From Budorcas taxicolor (lineage: Eukaryota; Chordata; Mammalia; Artiodactyla; Bovidae), in the NCBI RefSeq assembly GCF_023091745.1, contig NC_068935.1, positions 3,363,001 through 3,427,000 of the forward strand: 64,000 nucleotides of DNA. The letters are read 5' to 3'. Under the pieces are notes generated by a model. The model worked only from the letters and a program-made list of their open reading frames with translations, did no database searches and was not told where the DNA came from. This document shows positions 1 through 12,705 of the stretch, one piece after another. A program made the position numbers and the translations under genes. Position 1 is the first letter of the stretch, and every line of letters begins with the position of its first letter.

Positions 1-158
1 AGAAACTGTAGCCCTGGTGACTACCAGAATTTGGCAAATTTTTCCATTAATTTTAATTTAATTTCCCCTTGGCTGTTTAAATGAATGATGGGTAGCAGTT
101 TACCGAAGAATCCCTCTGAGTTCTATATGTGAAAGGGGATAAACAGGGACTAGGTGTA

Positions 159-286
159 AGTGTGTTAGTCACTCAGTCATGTCCAACTCTTTGCGACCCC
201 ATGAACTGAAGCTCACCAGGCTCCTCTGTCCATGAGATTTTCCAGGCAATGATACTGGAGTGGGTTGCTATTTCCTTCTCCAGGGG
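159..286 (-). mobile_element. Bov-A/Bov-tA SINE fragment
   Basis: A ruminant SINE body in reverse orientation, without the tRNA-like head. It shows the family's 'gaccccatg' block, the 'ccaggctcc' block and the terminal 'ttccttctccag' block. Imperfect flanking copies of 'gactaggtgtaagt' (about 149-162) and 'aactaggtataggt' (about 286-299) look like a diverged target-site duplication. Confidence 0.9.
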
Positions 287-319
287 AACTAGGTATAGGT
301 ACATTCAATTTGGTGTAGA

Positions 320-341
320 ACGATTAAAAAAAAAAAAAAAA
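320..341. repeat. A-rich run
   Basis: A run of about 16 A in an A-rich stretch between two SINE/LINE insertions. It is simple sequence with no associated gene. Confidence 0.7.
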
Positions 342-426
342 CTTTTAAGGACAACCTTTTTTTCTAGTGTCTCACATGATTGCAAATGAGACATCAATAA
401 CTGGGCCAGTGCTTTGATGATTTGTT

Positions 427-846
427 ACTGTTGTTTTGTCACTCAGTCTCGTCAGAATTTTTGTGACCCTATGGACTGCAATGAGCCAGGCTTCCCTGTC
501 CTTCACCATCTCCTGGAGTTTATTCAAACTCATGTCCACTGAGTCGGTGATGCCATTCAACCACCTTGTTCTCTGTCTTCCCCTTCTCCTCCTCCCTTCA
601 ATCTTTCTCAACATCGGGGTCTTTTCCAATGAGTCAGTTCTTCGAATCAAGTGACCACAGTATTGGAGCTTCAGCTTCAGCATCAGTCCTTCCAATCAAT
701 ATTCAGGACTGATTTCCTTTAGGACTGACAGGTTTGATCTCCTTGCAGTCCAAGGTCAAGGGTCTTTTCCAACACCACAATTTGAAAGCATCAATTATTT
801 GGCGCTCAGCTTTTCTTATGGTCCAACTCTCACATCTGTACAGGCT
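427..846 (-). mobile_element. BovB LINE, 3' end fragment
   Basis: The last ~420 bp of a BovB (RTE-class) element in reverse orientation. The - strand reads the C-terminal tail of the reverse-transcriptase ORF, recognisable from 'GRRRRGRQRTRWLNGITDS' and a degenerate 'KDREAW' segment. It is 5'-truncated and contains no RT catalytic motif. Confidence 0.93.
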
Positions 847-849
847 GAT

Positions 850-1120
850 AAGTTGCTGCTAAGTCGATTTAGTTTTGTCCAAATCTGTGCGACCCCATAG
901 ATGGCAGACCACCAGGCTTCCCTGTCCCTGGGATTCTCCAGGCAAGAAACTGGAGTGGGTTGCCATTTCCTTCTCCAATGCATGAAAATGAAAAGTGAAA
1001 GTGAAGTCACTCAGTCGTGTCTGACTCTTAGTGACCCCATGGACTGCAGCCAACCAGGCTCCTCCACCCATGGAATTTTCCAGGCAAAAGTACTGGAGTA
1101 GGGTGCCATTGCCTTCTCCA
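850..1120 (-). mobile_element. Bov-A2 dimeric SINE
   Basis: Two Bov-A units in tandem, reverse orientation, joined by the usual 'gtgaaaagtgaaagtgaagt' type linker (near 987-1007). The 'gctgct' start is the reversed (CAG)n tail. It directly abuts the preceding BovB fragment. Confidence 0.95.
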
Positions 1121-1811
1121 GTAAAGGAGAGTGGAAGGGAATAATACAAATCATGACAGTCTTACAGTCTTTTGTTTTAGGTACCTCTTGTGTCTTTAAT
1201 TTTTCATTAACCTTTTGCAGTGGACTGTCACGGAAATTTGAAGACTTCTGAACTCTTCAGCCTGCCTATTAAAATAGTTATCCTATTGTGTTTGCTGATT
1301 TGGAAACCCTTGTTTTCAAGTGCACTTCTTGAATGACCTTATCTAATTGAAATATTCCCCATAATGGTCATTGTAATTTTAGGGTTTGTTAGATTTTGCT
1401 ATTTTATAGATATCTACAGCTTCTGTGACCACAGTTCTTAGATATAAAATAAGCAGTTGTGTCATAAGGGGATGCACTTTATTCTTTGAAACTTATCCCT
1501 CTTCTTCAGCTAAGCCATGGGTCTTTTGGAGCCAAATTAATTCCTAAAAGTTATATGCTTCTGGTTTGATTTTGTGATGTTCTACAGCATACCTCATTGC
1601 ACAGAAACTTTCTTGAGGCTGGGGGGTGACCTAGTGTCAATATAACCTGTTTGGTGACCAACTTATCCTAACATGGTAGTTTTACATTTAGGTTGATGAG
1701 CACCGTAACAGCTTTTAAGTGCTCAACCCATGCCTACCAGTCTCACAACTTTAGTTTCCAAGATTTCCATTAACAATAGACCTATGATTCTCTTCACTAG
1801 GTTTATTTATA
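1121..1811. other. Non-repetitive intergenic DNA
   Basis: About 690 bp with no young mobile element, no long ORF with recognisable domains and no RNA gene that I can identify. Stop codons are frequent in all frames. Confidence 0.6.
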
Positions 1812-1967
1812 TAGTTGGCCCTCCATATCTGTGGCTGTGGAGTTCATAGATGCAGAGGGCCAAAATGTATGGTGACATTTTATAGAAGGGACTTGAAGAT
1901 CCATTGATTTTGGTAACTGCAAGGGATCCTAGAACCAATCCCCCACAGGTACTGAGGGTTGATTGTA
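1812..1967 (+). mobile_element. Fossil Tigger/MER-type DNA transposon
   Basis: The ends match the inverted-repeat style of a Tigger-like non-autonomous element: it starts 'agttggccctccatatctgtgg' (first 20 bases diagnostic) and ends near 'actgagggttgattgta'. The middle is deleted. A related, longer copy lies at 29907-30237. The exact subfamily (MER8/MER2-like) is from memory and uncertain. Confidence 0.75.
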
Positions 1968-2225
1968 GGGGAGGACATCCTTGATAGCATTTTCATAGTG
2001 TGACCTATGCCACCATAGATTGTGATTTTGAGGTCAGAACATTCTGAATCTTTTGTCTTCATTTATTTCCTGAGTTTAATTTCAACACTTTAGGCTGTGA
2101 ACTTACTCCAAGACTTTGTGAGTGCCCTAGTTGTTGTCACCCATAATGGACTCTCAATATAAGCATCACAGAAGTTTTCCAGAGAGTGATAACCATTCTG
2201 GGAACAGTATTTTTTAAATAAGGTT

Positions 2226-5200
2226 TATTTGGCTCAGAGAGCTAAACAAAGGGGAGTGAAGCTCAAGCCCAGGAGTGACTTACCCATGACCCTGAACAGT
2301 ATGAAAAGGAAAAATGATAGGATACCAAAAGAGGAACTCCCCAGGTCATTAGGTGCCCAATATGATACTGGAGACCAGTGGAGAATTAACTCCGGAAAGA
2401 ATGAAGGGATGGAGCCAAAGCAAAAACAATACCCAATTGCGGACGTTACTGGTGATAGAAGCAAGATCCAATGCTGTAAAGAGCAATATTGCATAGGAAC
2501 CTGGAATGTCAGGTCCAAGAATCAAGGTAAATTGGAAGCGGTCAAACAAGAGATGGCAAGGGTGAACGTCGACATTCCAGGAATCAGCAAACTAAAATGG
2601 ACTGGAATAGGTGAATTTAATTCAGATGACCATTATATCTACTACTGTGGGCAGGAAGCCCTCAGAAATGGAGTAGCCATCATGGTCAACAAAGAGTCCA
2701 AAATGCAGTACTTGGATGCAATCTCAAAAATGACAGAATGATCTCTGTTCGTCTCCAAGGCAAACCATTCAATATCACGGTAATCCAAGACTATGCCCCA
2801 AACAGTAATGCTGAAGAAGCTGAAGTTGAACAGTTTTATGAAGACCTACAAGACCTTTTAAAACTAACACCCAAAAAAGATGTCCTTTTCATTATAGGAG
2901 ACTGGAATGCAACAGTAGGAAGTTAAGAAACACCTGGAGTAACAGGCAAATTTGGCCTTGGAATGCGGAATGAAGCACGGCAAAGACTAGTAGAGTTTTG
3001 CCAAGAAAATGCACTGGTCATAGCAAACACCCTCTTCCAACAACACAAGAGAAGATTCTACACATGGACATCTCCAGATGGTCAACACCGAAATCAGATT
3101 GATTATATTCTTTGCAGTCAAAGATGGAGAAGATCTATACAGTCAACGAAAACAAGACCAGGAGCTGACTGTGGCTCAGATCATGAAATCCTTATTGCCA
3201 ATTTCAAACTTAAATTGAAGAAAGTAGGGAAAAATGCTAGACCATTCAGGTATGACCTAAATCAAATCCCTTATGACTATACAGTGGAAGTGAGAAATAG
3301 ATTTAAGGGCCTAGATCTGATAGATAGAGTGCCTGATGAACTATGGAATGAGGTTCATGACATTGTACAGGAGACAGGGATCAAGACCATCCCCATGGAA
3401 AAGAAATGCAAAAAAAAAACAAAATGGCTGTCTGGGGAGGCCTTACAAATAGCTGTGAAAAGAAGAGAGGCGAAAAGCAAAGGAGAAAAGGAAAGATATA
3501 AGCATCTGAATGCAGAGTTTCAAAGAAGAGCAAGAAGAGATAAGAAAGACTTCTTCAGCAATCAATGCAAAGAAATAGAGGAAAACAACAGAAAGGGAAA
3601 GACTAGAGATCTCTTCAAGAAAATTAGAGATACCAAGGGAACATTTCATGCAAAGATGGGCTCGATAAAGGACAGAAATGGTATGGACCTAACAGAAGCA
3701 GAAGATATTAAGAAAAAGTGGCAAGAATACACGGAAGAACTGTACAAGAAGGATCTTCATGACCCAGATAATCATGATGATGTGATCACTCATCTAGAGC
3801 CAGACATCTTGGAATGTGAAGTCAAGTAGGCCTTAGAAAGCATCACTACAAACAAAGCTAGTGGAGGTGATGGAATCCCAGTTGAGCTGTTTCAAATCCT
3901 GAAAGTTGATGCTGTGAAACTGCTGTACTCAATATGCCAGCAAATTTGGAAAACTCAGCAGTGGCCACAGGACTGGAAAGGTCAGTTTTCATTCCAATCC
4001 CAAAGAAAGGCAATTCCAAAGAATACTCAAGCTACCACATAATTGCACTCATCTCACGTGCTAGTAAAGTAATGCTCAAAATTCTCCAAGCCAGGCTTCA
4101 GCAATACGTGAACCATGAACGCCCTGATGTTCAAGCTGGTTTTAGAAAAGGCAGAGGAACCAGAGATCAAATTGCCAACATCCGCTGGATCATGGAACAA
4201 GCAAGAGAGTTCCAGAAAAACATCTCTTTCTGCTTTATTGACTATGCCAAAGCCTTTGACTGTGTGGATCAAAATAAACTGTGGAAAATTCTTTAAGAAA
4301 TGGGAATACCAGACCACCTAACCTGCCTTTTGAGAAATCTGTATGCAGGCCAGGAAGCTCCAGTTAGAACTGGACATGGAACAACAGACTGGTTCCAAAT
4401 GGGAAAAGCAGTACGTCAAGGCTTTAAATTGTCACCCTGCTTATTTAACATATATGCAGCATACATCATGAGAAACGGTGGACTGGAAGAAACACAAGCT
4501 GGAATCAAGATTGCTGGGAGAAACATCAGTAAGCTCAGATACGCAGATGACACCACGCTTATGGCAGAAAGTGAAGAGGAACTATAAAGCCTCTTGATGA
4601 AAGTGAAAGAGGAAATTGAAAAAGTTGGCTTAAAGCTCAACCTTCACAAAACGAAGATCATGGCATCCGGTCCCATCACTTCATGGGAAATAGATGGGGA
4701 AACAGAGGAAACAGTGTCAAACTTTATTTTTGGGGGCTCCAAAATCATTGCAGATGCTGACTGCAGCCATGAAATTAAAAGACACTTGCTCCTTGGAAGA
4801 AACGTTATGAGCAACCTTGATAGCATATTCAAAAGCAGAGACATTACTTCGCTGACTAAGGTCCGTCTAGTCAAGGCTATACTTTTTCCTGTGGTCATGT
4901 ATGGATGTGAGATTTGGACTGTGAAGAAGGCTGAGCGCCGAAGAATTGATGCTTTTGAACTGTGGTGTTGGAGAAGACTCTTGAGAGTCCCTTGAACTGC
5001 AAGGAGATCCAACCAGTTCATTCTGAAGGAGATCAACCCTGGGATTTCTTTGGAAGGAATGATGCTAAAGCTGAAACTCCAGTACTTTGGCCACCTCATG
5101 AGAAGGGTTGACTCATTGGAAAAGACTCTGGTGCTGGGAGGGATTGGGGGCAGGAGGAGAAGGGGACGACAGAGGATGAGATGGCTGGATGGCATCACGG

Positions 5201-5322
5201 ACTCGATGGACGTGAGTCTGAGTGAACTTTGGGAGTTTGTGATGGACAGGGACCCCTGGCATGCTGCGATTCATGGGGTGGCAAAGAGTCGGACACAACT
5301 GAATGACTGAACTGAACTGAAC
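2226..5322 (+). mobile_element. Near full-length BovB LINE, inactive
   Basis: A BovB (RTE clade) retrotransposon of ~3.1 kb. The coding order is endonuclease (about 2490-3210: 'GTWNVRS', 'GDWNA' near 2900, 'GSDHE' near 3170), linker, reverse transcriptase (about 3930-4600; 'FIDYAKAFD' near 4237; catalytic YADD intact at 4540-4551), then the basic C-terminal region 'GRRRRGRQRMRWLDG'. It ends in the (ACTGA)n-type 3' tail at 5307-5322. The frame is broken by stops at about 2924, 3827, 4294, 4585 and 4993 and by frameshifts near 2720 and 3978, where an A-run lost one base. It therefore encodes no working protein. Its 5' boundary is approximate because I see no clear TSD. Confidence 0.95.
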
Positions 5323-5444
5323 TTGGTAACAAAGATAAGAACAGTGAACTCAAAGCGTTCTGAGGGCATCTCTCCTGTGAATCTCATTGCTCCATTGGCC
5401 ATTAACAGTCAGTTTCAGATCCCATTCTTCATCACCAAAAACTT

Positions 5445-7485
5445 TGGAGCCCAAGCTTGGAGAATTTTGAGCATTACTTTGCTAGCATGTGAGAAGAGTG
5501 CAATGGTGCAGTTGTTTGAACATTCTTTGGCATTGCCTTTCTTTGGAATTTGAATGAAAATTGACCTTTTCCTGTCCGATAGCCAATGCTGAGTTTTCCA
5601 AATTTGTTGGCATATTGAGTGCAGCTCTTTCACAGAATCATTTCTTAGGATTTGAAATAGCTCAACTGGAATTCCATTACCTCCAGTAGCCTTGTTTATA
5701 GTGATGCTTCCTAAGACCCACTTGACTTCACACTCAAGGATGTCTGGCTCAAGGATAGTGATCACACCATTATGTTTATCTGGGTCATTAAGATCTTTTC
5801 TGTGTAGTTCTTCAGTGTTTTTTATAGTTCTTGCCACCTCTTCTTAATATCTTCTGCTTCTGTTAGATCCATACTGTTTCTTTCCTTTATTGTGCCCATA
5901 TTTGCATGAAATGTTCCTTGGTATCTCTGATTTTCCTGAAGAGATATCTAGTCTTTCCCATTCTATTGTTTTCCTCTATTTCTTAGCATTGACCACTTAG
6001 GAAGGCCATCTTATCTCTCCTTGCTATACGTTGGAACTCTCCATTGAGATGGGTGTATATTTCTTTTTCTTCTTTGCTTTTAGCTTTTCTTCTTTTCTCA
6101 GCTATTTGTAGGGCCTCCTCAGGCAACCATTTTGCCTTTTTGCATTTCTTTTTCATGGGGATGGTTTTGATCACCATCTCCTGCACAATGCTACAAACCT
6201 CTGTCCATAGTTCTTCAGGCACTCTGTCTATCAGATCTAATTTCTTCAATCTATTTGTCACTTCTACTGTGTAATAAGACTTGCCTGGTGGTTCAGATGG
6301 TAAAGCGTCTGTCTACAATTCGGGAGACCTGGGTTTGATCCCTGGGTTGGGAAGATCCCCTGGAGAAGGAAATGGCAATCCACTCCAGTACAATTGCTTG
6401 GAAAATCCCATGGACAGAGGAGCTTGGTAGGCTACAGTCCATGGGGTTGCAAAGAGTCAGACATGACAGAGCGACTTCACTTTCACTTTCACTGTATACT
6501 CATAAGGGATTTGATTTAGATCATACCTGAATGGTCTAGTGGTTTTCTCTACTTTCTTCAATTTAAGTGTAAATTTCACAATAAGGAGTTCATGATCTGA
6601 ACCACAGTCAGCTCTTGGTCTTCTTTTTGCTGACTGTATATAGTTTTTCCATCTTTGGCTGCAAAGAATGTAATCAATCTGATTTCAGTACTGGCCATCT
6701 GGTGACGTTCATGTATAGAGGCATCTCTTGTGTTGTTGGAAGAGGGAGTTTTCTATGACCAGTGAATTCTCTTGGCAAAGCTCTGTTAGCCTTTGCTCTG
6801 CTTCATTTTGTACTCCAAGGCCAAAGTTGCCTGTTACTCCAGGTATCGTTTCACTTCTTACTTTTGCATTCCAGTCCCCTATGATGAAAAGGACATCTTT
6901 TTTGGTGTTTGCTCTAGAATGTCTTGTAGGTCTTCACAGAAGTATTAAGCTTCAGCTTCTTTGGCATTAGTGGTTGGGGTATAGACTTCGAGTATCATGC
7001 TATTGAATAATGGTTTGCCATGGAAACGAACCAAAATAATTCTGTTGTTTTTGAGATTGCACCCAAGTGCCACATTTCAGACTATTTTGTTAACTGTGAG
7101 GGCTACTTCATTTCTTCTAAGGGATTCTTCCCCACAGTAGTAGATGTAATGATCATCTGTATTAAATTCACCCATTCCAATCTGTTTTAGTTCACTAATT
7201 CCTAAAATGCCAATGTTCACTCTTGCCATCTCCTGTTTGACCACTTCCTTTTTACCTTGATTCATGAACCTAACATTCCAGGTTCTTATGCAAAATTGTT
7301 CTTTATAGCATCAGACATTACTTTCACCACCAGACACATCCACAGTTGAGTGGCATTTTCATTTTGGCATAGCCAGTTCATCCTTTCTTGAAGTATTTCT
7401 CCACTGATCTCCAGTAGCACATGGGGCACCTACTGACCTAGGGAGTTCATCTTTCAGTGTCATATCTTTTTGTCGTTTCAACTCT
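5445..7485 (-). mobile_element. BovB LINE, 5' two-thirds, interrupted by a SINE
   Basis: Reverse-orientation BovB running from the 5' region (about 7485) through endonuclease (7265-6500) and linker to the start of the RT ('ALFSHASKVMLKILQ' at about 5445). Its 3' half, including the YADD active site, is missing. Frames are broken at several points. A Bov-tA at 6278-6491 splits it. It faces the + BovB at 2226-5322, forming an inverted repeat with arms of about 1.8-2.0 kb. Confidence 0.92.
6278..6491 (+). mobile_element. Bov-tA SINE inside BovB
   Basis: A complete Bov-tA: tRNA-like head ('cctggtggttcagatgg' A-box-like; 'ggtttgatccctggg' B-box-like), Bov-A body, and a short (ttcact)n tail. It interrupts the - strand BovB. 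Imperfect repeats of 'actgtgtaataa' and 'actgtatactcataa' flank it. Confidence 0.95.
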
Positions 7486-7619
7486 AATATCTAGTCACAG
7501 AAAAAAAAAAATCTGGATTCTAGAAGGTGAAAGTTGATAACAAGTAACTTTAAAGGTGTTTCTTCAAACATCTTTGATTCAGAAAAGATAGTATGGAAAA
7601 GTATTAAGAAGATTTCATA

Positions 7620-8290
7620 GTTTTTTTTTTTTTTAAGACAGATTTAGTTGGTTTTATTTTTTTAATAATTTAAAAAAATTCTTAGAGTAGTAGGCTTCCA
7701 TAAAAAAATGCTAAGACAGTAGGAAGTTCCCAAAGACCCACCTCTCAAATCCCCTTATAGTACTGTGGTACTTTGTCACAAATAAAGAACCAACATCTTT
7801 ACATTATTATTAACTAAATTTCACAGTTTCTTCAGGTTTCACTAATATTTCCTTAATATGTTTTCTCTGTTACATTTATTTGTCATGTCATCTAGTCTCT
7901 TCTGGACAATGATAGTTTCTCAGACTTTCCTTGTTTTTGATAACGTTGAAAGTTTTGAAGAGTACTGGTCAGGTATTCTGTGAAACATCCCTCAGTTGGA
8001 ACGTTTCTGATTTTTTCTAATGGCTAGAATGGTGTTATGGGCTCTTGGGAGGAAAACAACAGAGGTAAAGTGCCATTTTCATCAGACATCAGATCATGGG
8101 TATATGCCACGAACATGACTTGTCACTGGTGACCACCTAGATCACTCGATAGCAGTAGTGGTTGCCAGATTACTCCAATGTAAATTACTTTTTCTCCCAT
8201 TCCATACTCTATTCTCTCATGGTCTAGTCATTGAAAAGTATGTTCTTTATGGAGCAGTCTTAGAATGACATTCTATTTCATCTTGTTTTT
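7620..8290 (-). mobile_element. Probable L1M 3' end (fossil)
   Basis: Starts with a 14-T run (reversed poly-A) and continues with text resembling old mammalian L1M 3' UTRs, for example 'agttcccaaagacccacct', 'tagtttctcagactttcctt' and 'agtactggtcaggtattctg'. The assignment rests on remembered consensus similarity, so it is tentative. Confidence 0.5.
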
Positions 8291-8299
8291 TTGTTTGTT

Positions 8300-10048
8300 T
8301 GTCTAAGAATAACAACTTTTTCTGATCTAGTCGGAAATATTTAACCATTTACTTAATATGTTCTTTGTGTGAGACAATATTGCTGGTCTCTTAAAAGAAG
8401 AGTCAAGACATAATTTTGACTTTATTGATTCTCAACATGAATATTTTTATGCCATTTGATTATTTATTTTCATGATACAGCAACATATGGTTATAAACTT
8501 ACTCGTTCTTTAAAGATACTGCTATCCCTGGACTTTATATTTTGGCTGCTACTGTAGGTCTGTAATAGAGTCTTTTGGCCTAAAGAAGGCAATGAATGGC
8601 AATGCTATTGTTGCTCCTGCCACATGACGTAGAACTGGAAGGTGATCCCTTGAAGAATATCAGGTCTCTTGCCTGTGTAGTGCCTCCTCCCAGGTGACTG
8701 ACTGGGATTATCTCAGTTGAATCTTTCTTCCTGGAATTTCCACAATGGCCCAGTACCTAGATGTATTTCCCTGTTTTAAGGTTAGGACAGTGATTTGACT
8801 TATTAATATAACTAGCAATAATTATTTTACAGCTGATGAGTACCCTCTTTTGCACCACAAGGCATATAAGTAGGGAATCTGTAGTGCATTAACTATCAAA
8901 AATGCAGGCCCGCCAGGATTGTTAAGTTCATCCCTAACCTACCAAATAAATCTTTCAGACGATTGACTATAGTGTGAAGGATTTCAGTGTTTTCTCTGCT
9001 TCTCTGGGGTTTTATGCTAATACAGGAATCATTCGAGATTTTGATACTGCAAGATTTCATTCAGATTATCTTTACTGATCCTGGAGTTGGCTAGTGAAGC
9101 CTTTATTTTAACTGTTTAACACCTTTTTAATTTTGTTGTTCTTGCCTTTGTTTGGCAAGGCTAGAGCTCAGTTAGTGCAACTTGGCTTGTTAAAGTGAGG
9201 GGTAGGTAGCAGGAGAAGACAGATGGGGGATGAAGCAAAGAAAAGCTAGTGATTGCTATTGGAATCATTTTTATTTTTTTAATGGGGGTCGATGTGCAAC
9301 TTGGGTATTTTTAGGTGCATCAGCAATAGCTTTGACTTCAATGCATTTCTCTCTTTGTAAAGCTTGCTTTGATGCAAGTAATCAATATTGTAGTTTCGGT
9401 GAAAAAATCCTTTTTGACAAAAGCTCCAAGATTGATTACCTAGATCAATACCATTTTTAAGAACAATTCATCAGGATTGTATTTAAACAGAGACCATGAT
9501 GCATTTAAACCATTAATAACACAAATCTTTTCCCCTTCCTCTCCTCCTTGTGGATTATCTCTTTTCATCCTCAACAAAGTAGTATATTTCACAGTAGAGT
9601 ATAATGTCACACAGTTTTCCAGAGATTAAAATAGGATGACACATCTTCCAAACTGTTGTTCCTCTCCTCTCTTCTGTTTCTCTCATGACTCTCTGTTGTT
9701 CCTAATTTGCATATAAACCCTCTATTGTCCTCACAATACTGAGGTTCTGGAATCTTTTGTTTTCTTGTCTGATAAAAATCAAGAAAACATATCCTGGAAG
9801 AAAATGAAGATGAAGAACTGCAGAACTTTGCTGCAAGCAAGCTCTTACACTTTTCAATCATCTGCTACTCTAGGAGTAGGTGTAATTGGCTCCATAATTC
9901 AGGTAAAAACACATTTTTGGCCTGAGTGACTATTGTAATTGTGGCTGTCTGGCTCCAGTTTACTGGAGGATAAAAATGGTCCTCATATGTCACGGTGTAC
10001 TTCTAAAAATCATAACAATGAGAAGCAGCACCTAGCTATTCCTAAACC
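8300..10048. other. Non-repetitive intergenic DNA
   Basis: About 1.75 kb without a recognisable young repeat. Short ORFs (9230-9460 on +, 9607-9861 on -) have no domain I know, no splice or promoter context and atypical composition. Nothing else is visible. Confidence 0.55.
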
Positions 10049-10060
10049 TCAGAATGGTTT

Positions 10061-10270
10061 GGTGGTGGTGAAGTCGCTCAGTCATGTCCGATTCTTTGCG
10101 ATCCCATGGGCTGTAGCCTACCAGGCTCTTCATCAATGGGATTTTCTAGGCAAGAATACTTGAGTGGGTTGTCATTTCCTTCTCCAGAGGATCTTCCTGA
10201 CCCAGGGATCGAATTCAGGTCTCCTGCATTGTAGACAGATGCTTTATATCTGAGCCACCAGGGAAGTCAA
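10061..10270 (-). mobile_element. Bov-tA SINE with 12-bp TSD
   Basis: Full Bov-tA in reverse orientation ending in the reversed tRNA-like head ('gagccaccagggaag'). It is flanked by a perfect 12-bp direct repeat 'tcagaatggttt' at 10049-10060 and 10271-10282, the hallmark of LINE-driven insertion. Confidence 0.97.
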
Positions 10271-10282
10271 TCAGAATGGTTT

Positions 10283-11619
10283 ACCACAGTCAATTTCATC
10301 CCACATATTTAATAATTAAATAATTGTCCATCTGTCCAGAATACAAAACTGACCTGAAATTACTGAGATGAGAATGATCCTCCAAACCACTTTTTCTATA
10401 CTCTTTCTGAAAATATGAGGAAAATGAAACATGGATAATAAGGGGACTGCCCTGTGACAACTATCAATTGGTAGCTTTAAAATTGATTCTAACTTTCACC
10501 CTAATGGGGTCATTGGAGACTCAGCTAAAGGCTTCAAGAGGATCCACAGTAATCCCACGAGGTTTGCCTTGGAATTTAGGTGTCATTTTCAAAGTTCTTT
10601 CTATATATACTTTCTCAGTTTGCCTCTAGATTGTGTTATTAGTTCAGTTCAGTTCAGTCACTCAGTGTTACATGCAGTGCCAAGTGGGCCAAGAAGTGCT
10701 GTATGTAAACTAAAGACATATAACTGAGGCCAAGAAAAGGTAAATTGCATGCTGACTTAAGATGGTAAAAGACCCAAAATATTATTAATACATGAGTTTT
10801 TTCTTGGCAAAATTGACTGCAAAAAAAAGTTTCTAACTTTTAGCTAAAAGTATTGCACAAGTTCATTTTTAAAGGCATCAGTGAAATTGATGCTAGGCAT
10901 TCTGTTGGTATACTGCTAAGTTTCAAAATTAATACTCAATTCACTTCGGATGTTCTACCTGTCCTTTGTGTGGAATTTATGTAGAAAAAGTGAGTTGTAG
11001 AAGATTTTCTGGAATGCATGGTGGGTTTACTAATGGCAATTTTACTTTCCACAGGGCCACTTTCCAAAAGCCCCTCTGCTTTGTTTTTGCTTTACCCATT
11101 TTCAGTGAAAACACATAAGTGAAGTGGCCAGTTCATTAATAATATTTTTTAGAGCTTATGGTCATTTGTAGATGAGAGTTCAAGTGGCTCTCCTGTGTCC
11201 CTACACCTGTATTCAATGTCTATCAGCATAAAGGAAGATGGGTCAGAGGAGGCCTTTGGAGTATCAATGTTTCCTGCAGTACATCCTTCCTCACTCTAAA
11301 GCATATCTTCTCTATCTTAATACATTAACCATGTTCAAGAACAACATTCAAGTGAATTTGAAGATCTAAGTGACTTTGTTCAATGACTCATGAATTGGGC
11401 AGCATCTCACGTAGTAAATAGAAGGAGGTGGACAACATGGAAGGATTTTCTAGAAACAGGGTGAGACAAAGAGGTTATTAGGAAAATAAAAGAAATATTG
11501 TTTCAGGCAACGTTACTCCCTAGCACCAACCTAAAACTGTCAGATACTCCTTTCCTAGGAGAAGTTGAAACAACAATTAAATCTTTGTTTAATGTCCTGG
11601 AGAGATGTGGCTCCACCTT
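10283..11619. other. Intergenic DNA with a tiny BovB/SINE tail
   Basis: About 1.3 kb of unassigned sequence. The only repeat I recognise is (AGTTC)n 'agttcagttcagttcagtca' near 10641-10660, a scrap of a reversed BovB or SINE tail. No coding potential is seen. Confidence 0.6.
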
Positions 11620-12016
11620 GGACTTGTTGTTGTTGTTCAGTCACTAAATCATATCTGTCTCTGTGTGACCCCATGGATTGCAACATGCCAGGCTCCTCTG
11701 TTTTCTTTTTCTCCTGGAGTTTGCTCAAATTCATGTCCATTGATTCGGTTGATGCTATCTAACCATCTCATCCTCCGCTACCCTCTTCTCCTTTTGCCTT
11801 CAGTCTTTCCAAGCATCAGGGTCTTCTCCAGCGAGTAGGCTCTTCATATCAGGTGGCCAAATTGTTGGAGCTTCAGAATCAGTCCTTCCAATGAATATTC
11901 AGGGTTGATTTCCTCTAGGATTGACAGGTTTGATCTCCTTGCAGTTCAAGTGACTCTCAAGAGTCTTCTCCATCACCACAGTTCAAAAGTATAAATTCTT
12001 CATCACTCAGCCTTTT
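11620..12016 (-). mobile_element. BovB LINE, 3' end fragment
   Basis: A reversed BovB 3' terminus from '(gtt)n cagtcactaa' to the 'atcactcagcctt' block. It contains only the RT C-terminal tail and is joined directly to an L1 fragment at about 12017. Confidence 0.92.
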
Positions 12017-12705
12017 TAAAATATTTATTTATTTTTAATTGATTGATGATTGGTTTACAATATTGGTTTGATTTCTATCATACATTAGTATGAATTAGCC
12101 ATAAGTGTACATATGTCCCCCCTCCTTCTTGAATCTCCCTCTCAGCTCCTTCCAATTCCCACCCCTCTAGGTTATTACAGAGCCCTAGTTTGAGTTACCT
12201 GAGTCATACAGCAAATTACCATTGGCCATCTATTTACATGTGGTATTGTATATGTTACCATGCTACTCTCTCCATTCATCTCACCCTTTCCCTCTTGTCA
12301 CCCACCCTTGTCCATAAGTCTGTTCTCTATGTCTCTGTCTCCATTGCTACTCTGAAAACAGTTTCATCAGTATCATCCTTCTGGATTCCATATATATGTG
12401 TTGCTATATGATATTCTTTTTTCTCTTTCTGACTTACTTCACTCTGTATAATAGGCTCTACATTCCTTTACCTTATTAGAACTGACTCAAATATGTTCCT
12501 TTTTGTGGCTGAGTAGTATTCCACTGTATATATGTACCATAAATTATTTATCCATTCATCTGTTGATGGGCATCTAGGTTGCTTCCATGTCTTAACTATT
12601 GTAAGTAGTGCTGTAATGAACATTGGGGTACACGTGTCTTTCTTCAGTTTTGATTTATTCAGGGTGTATTCCTAAAAGTGGTATTGCTGGGTCATATGGT
12701 AGTCT
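12017..12705 (-). mobile_element. Bovine-type L1, 3' UTR fragment
   Basis: A reversed L1 3' end, 5'-truncated. It shows the typical 'ttattccactgtatatatgt', 'catctgttgatgggcatcta' and 'ggtattgctgggtcatatgg' stretches of L1 3' regions. It lies between oppositely oriented BovB segments. Confidence 0.93.

Noticed and set aside
2229..2741. Separate BovB ORF1 gene
   Set aside because: The 170-codon frame already contains the endonuclease start ('GTWNVRS'); it is the N-terminal part of the single long BovB ORF, cut off by a frameshift near 2720.
9230..9460. 76-codon ORF on + in unique DNA
   Set aside because: No similarity I can recognise, no start context or splice context, and length within chance expectation.
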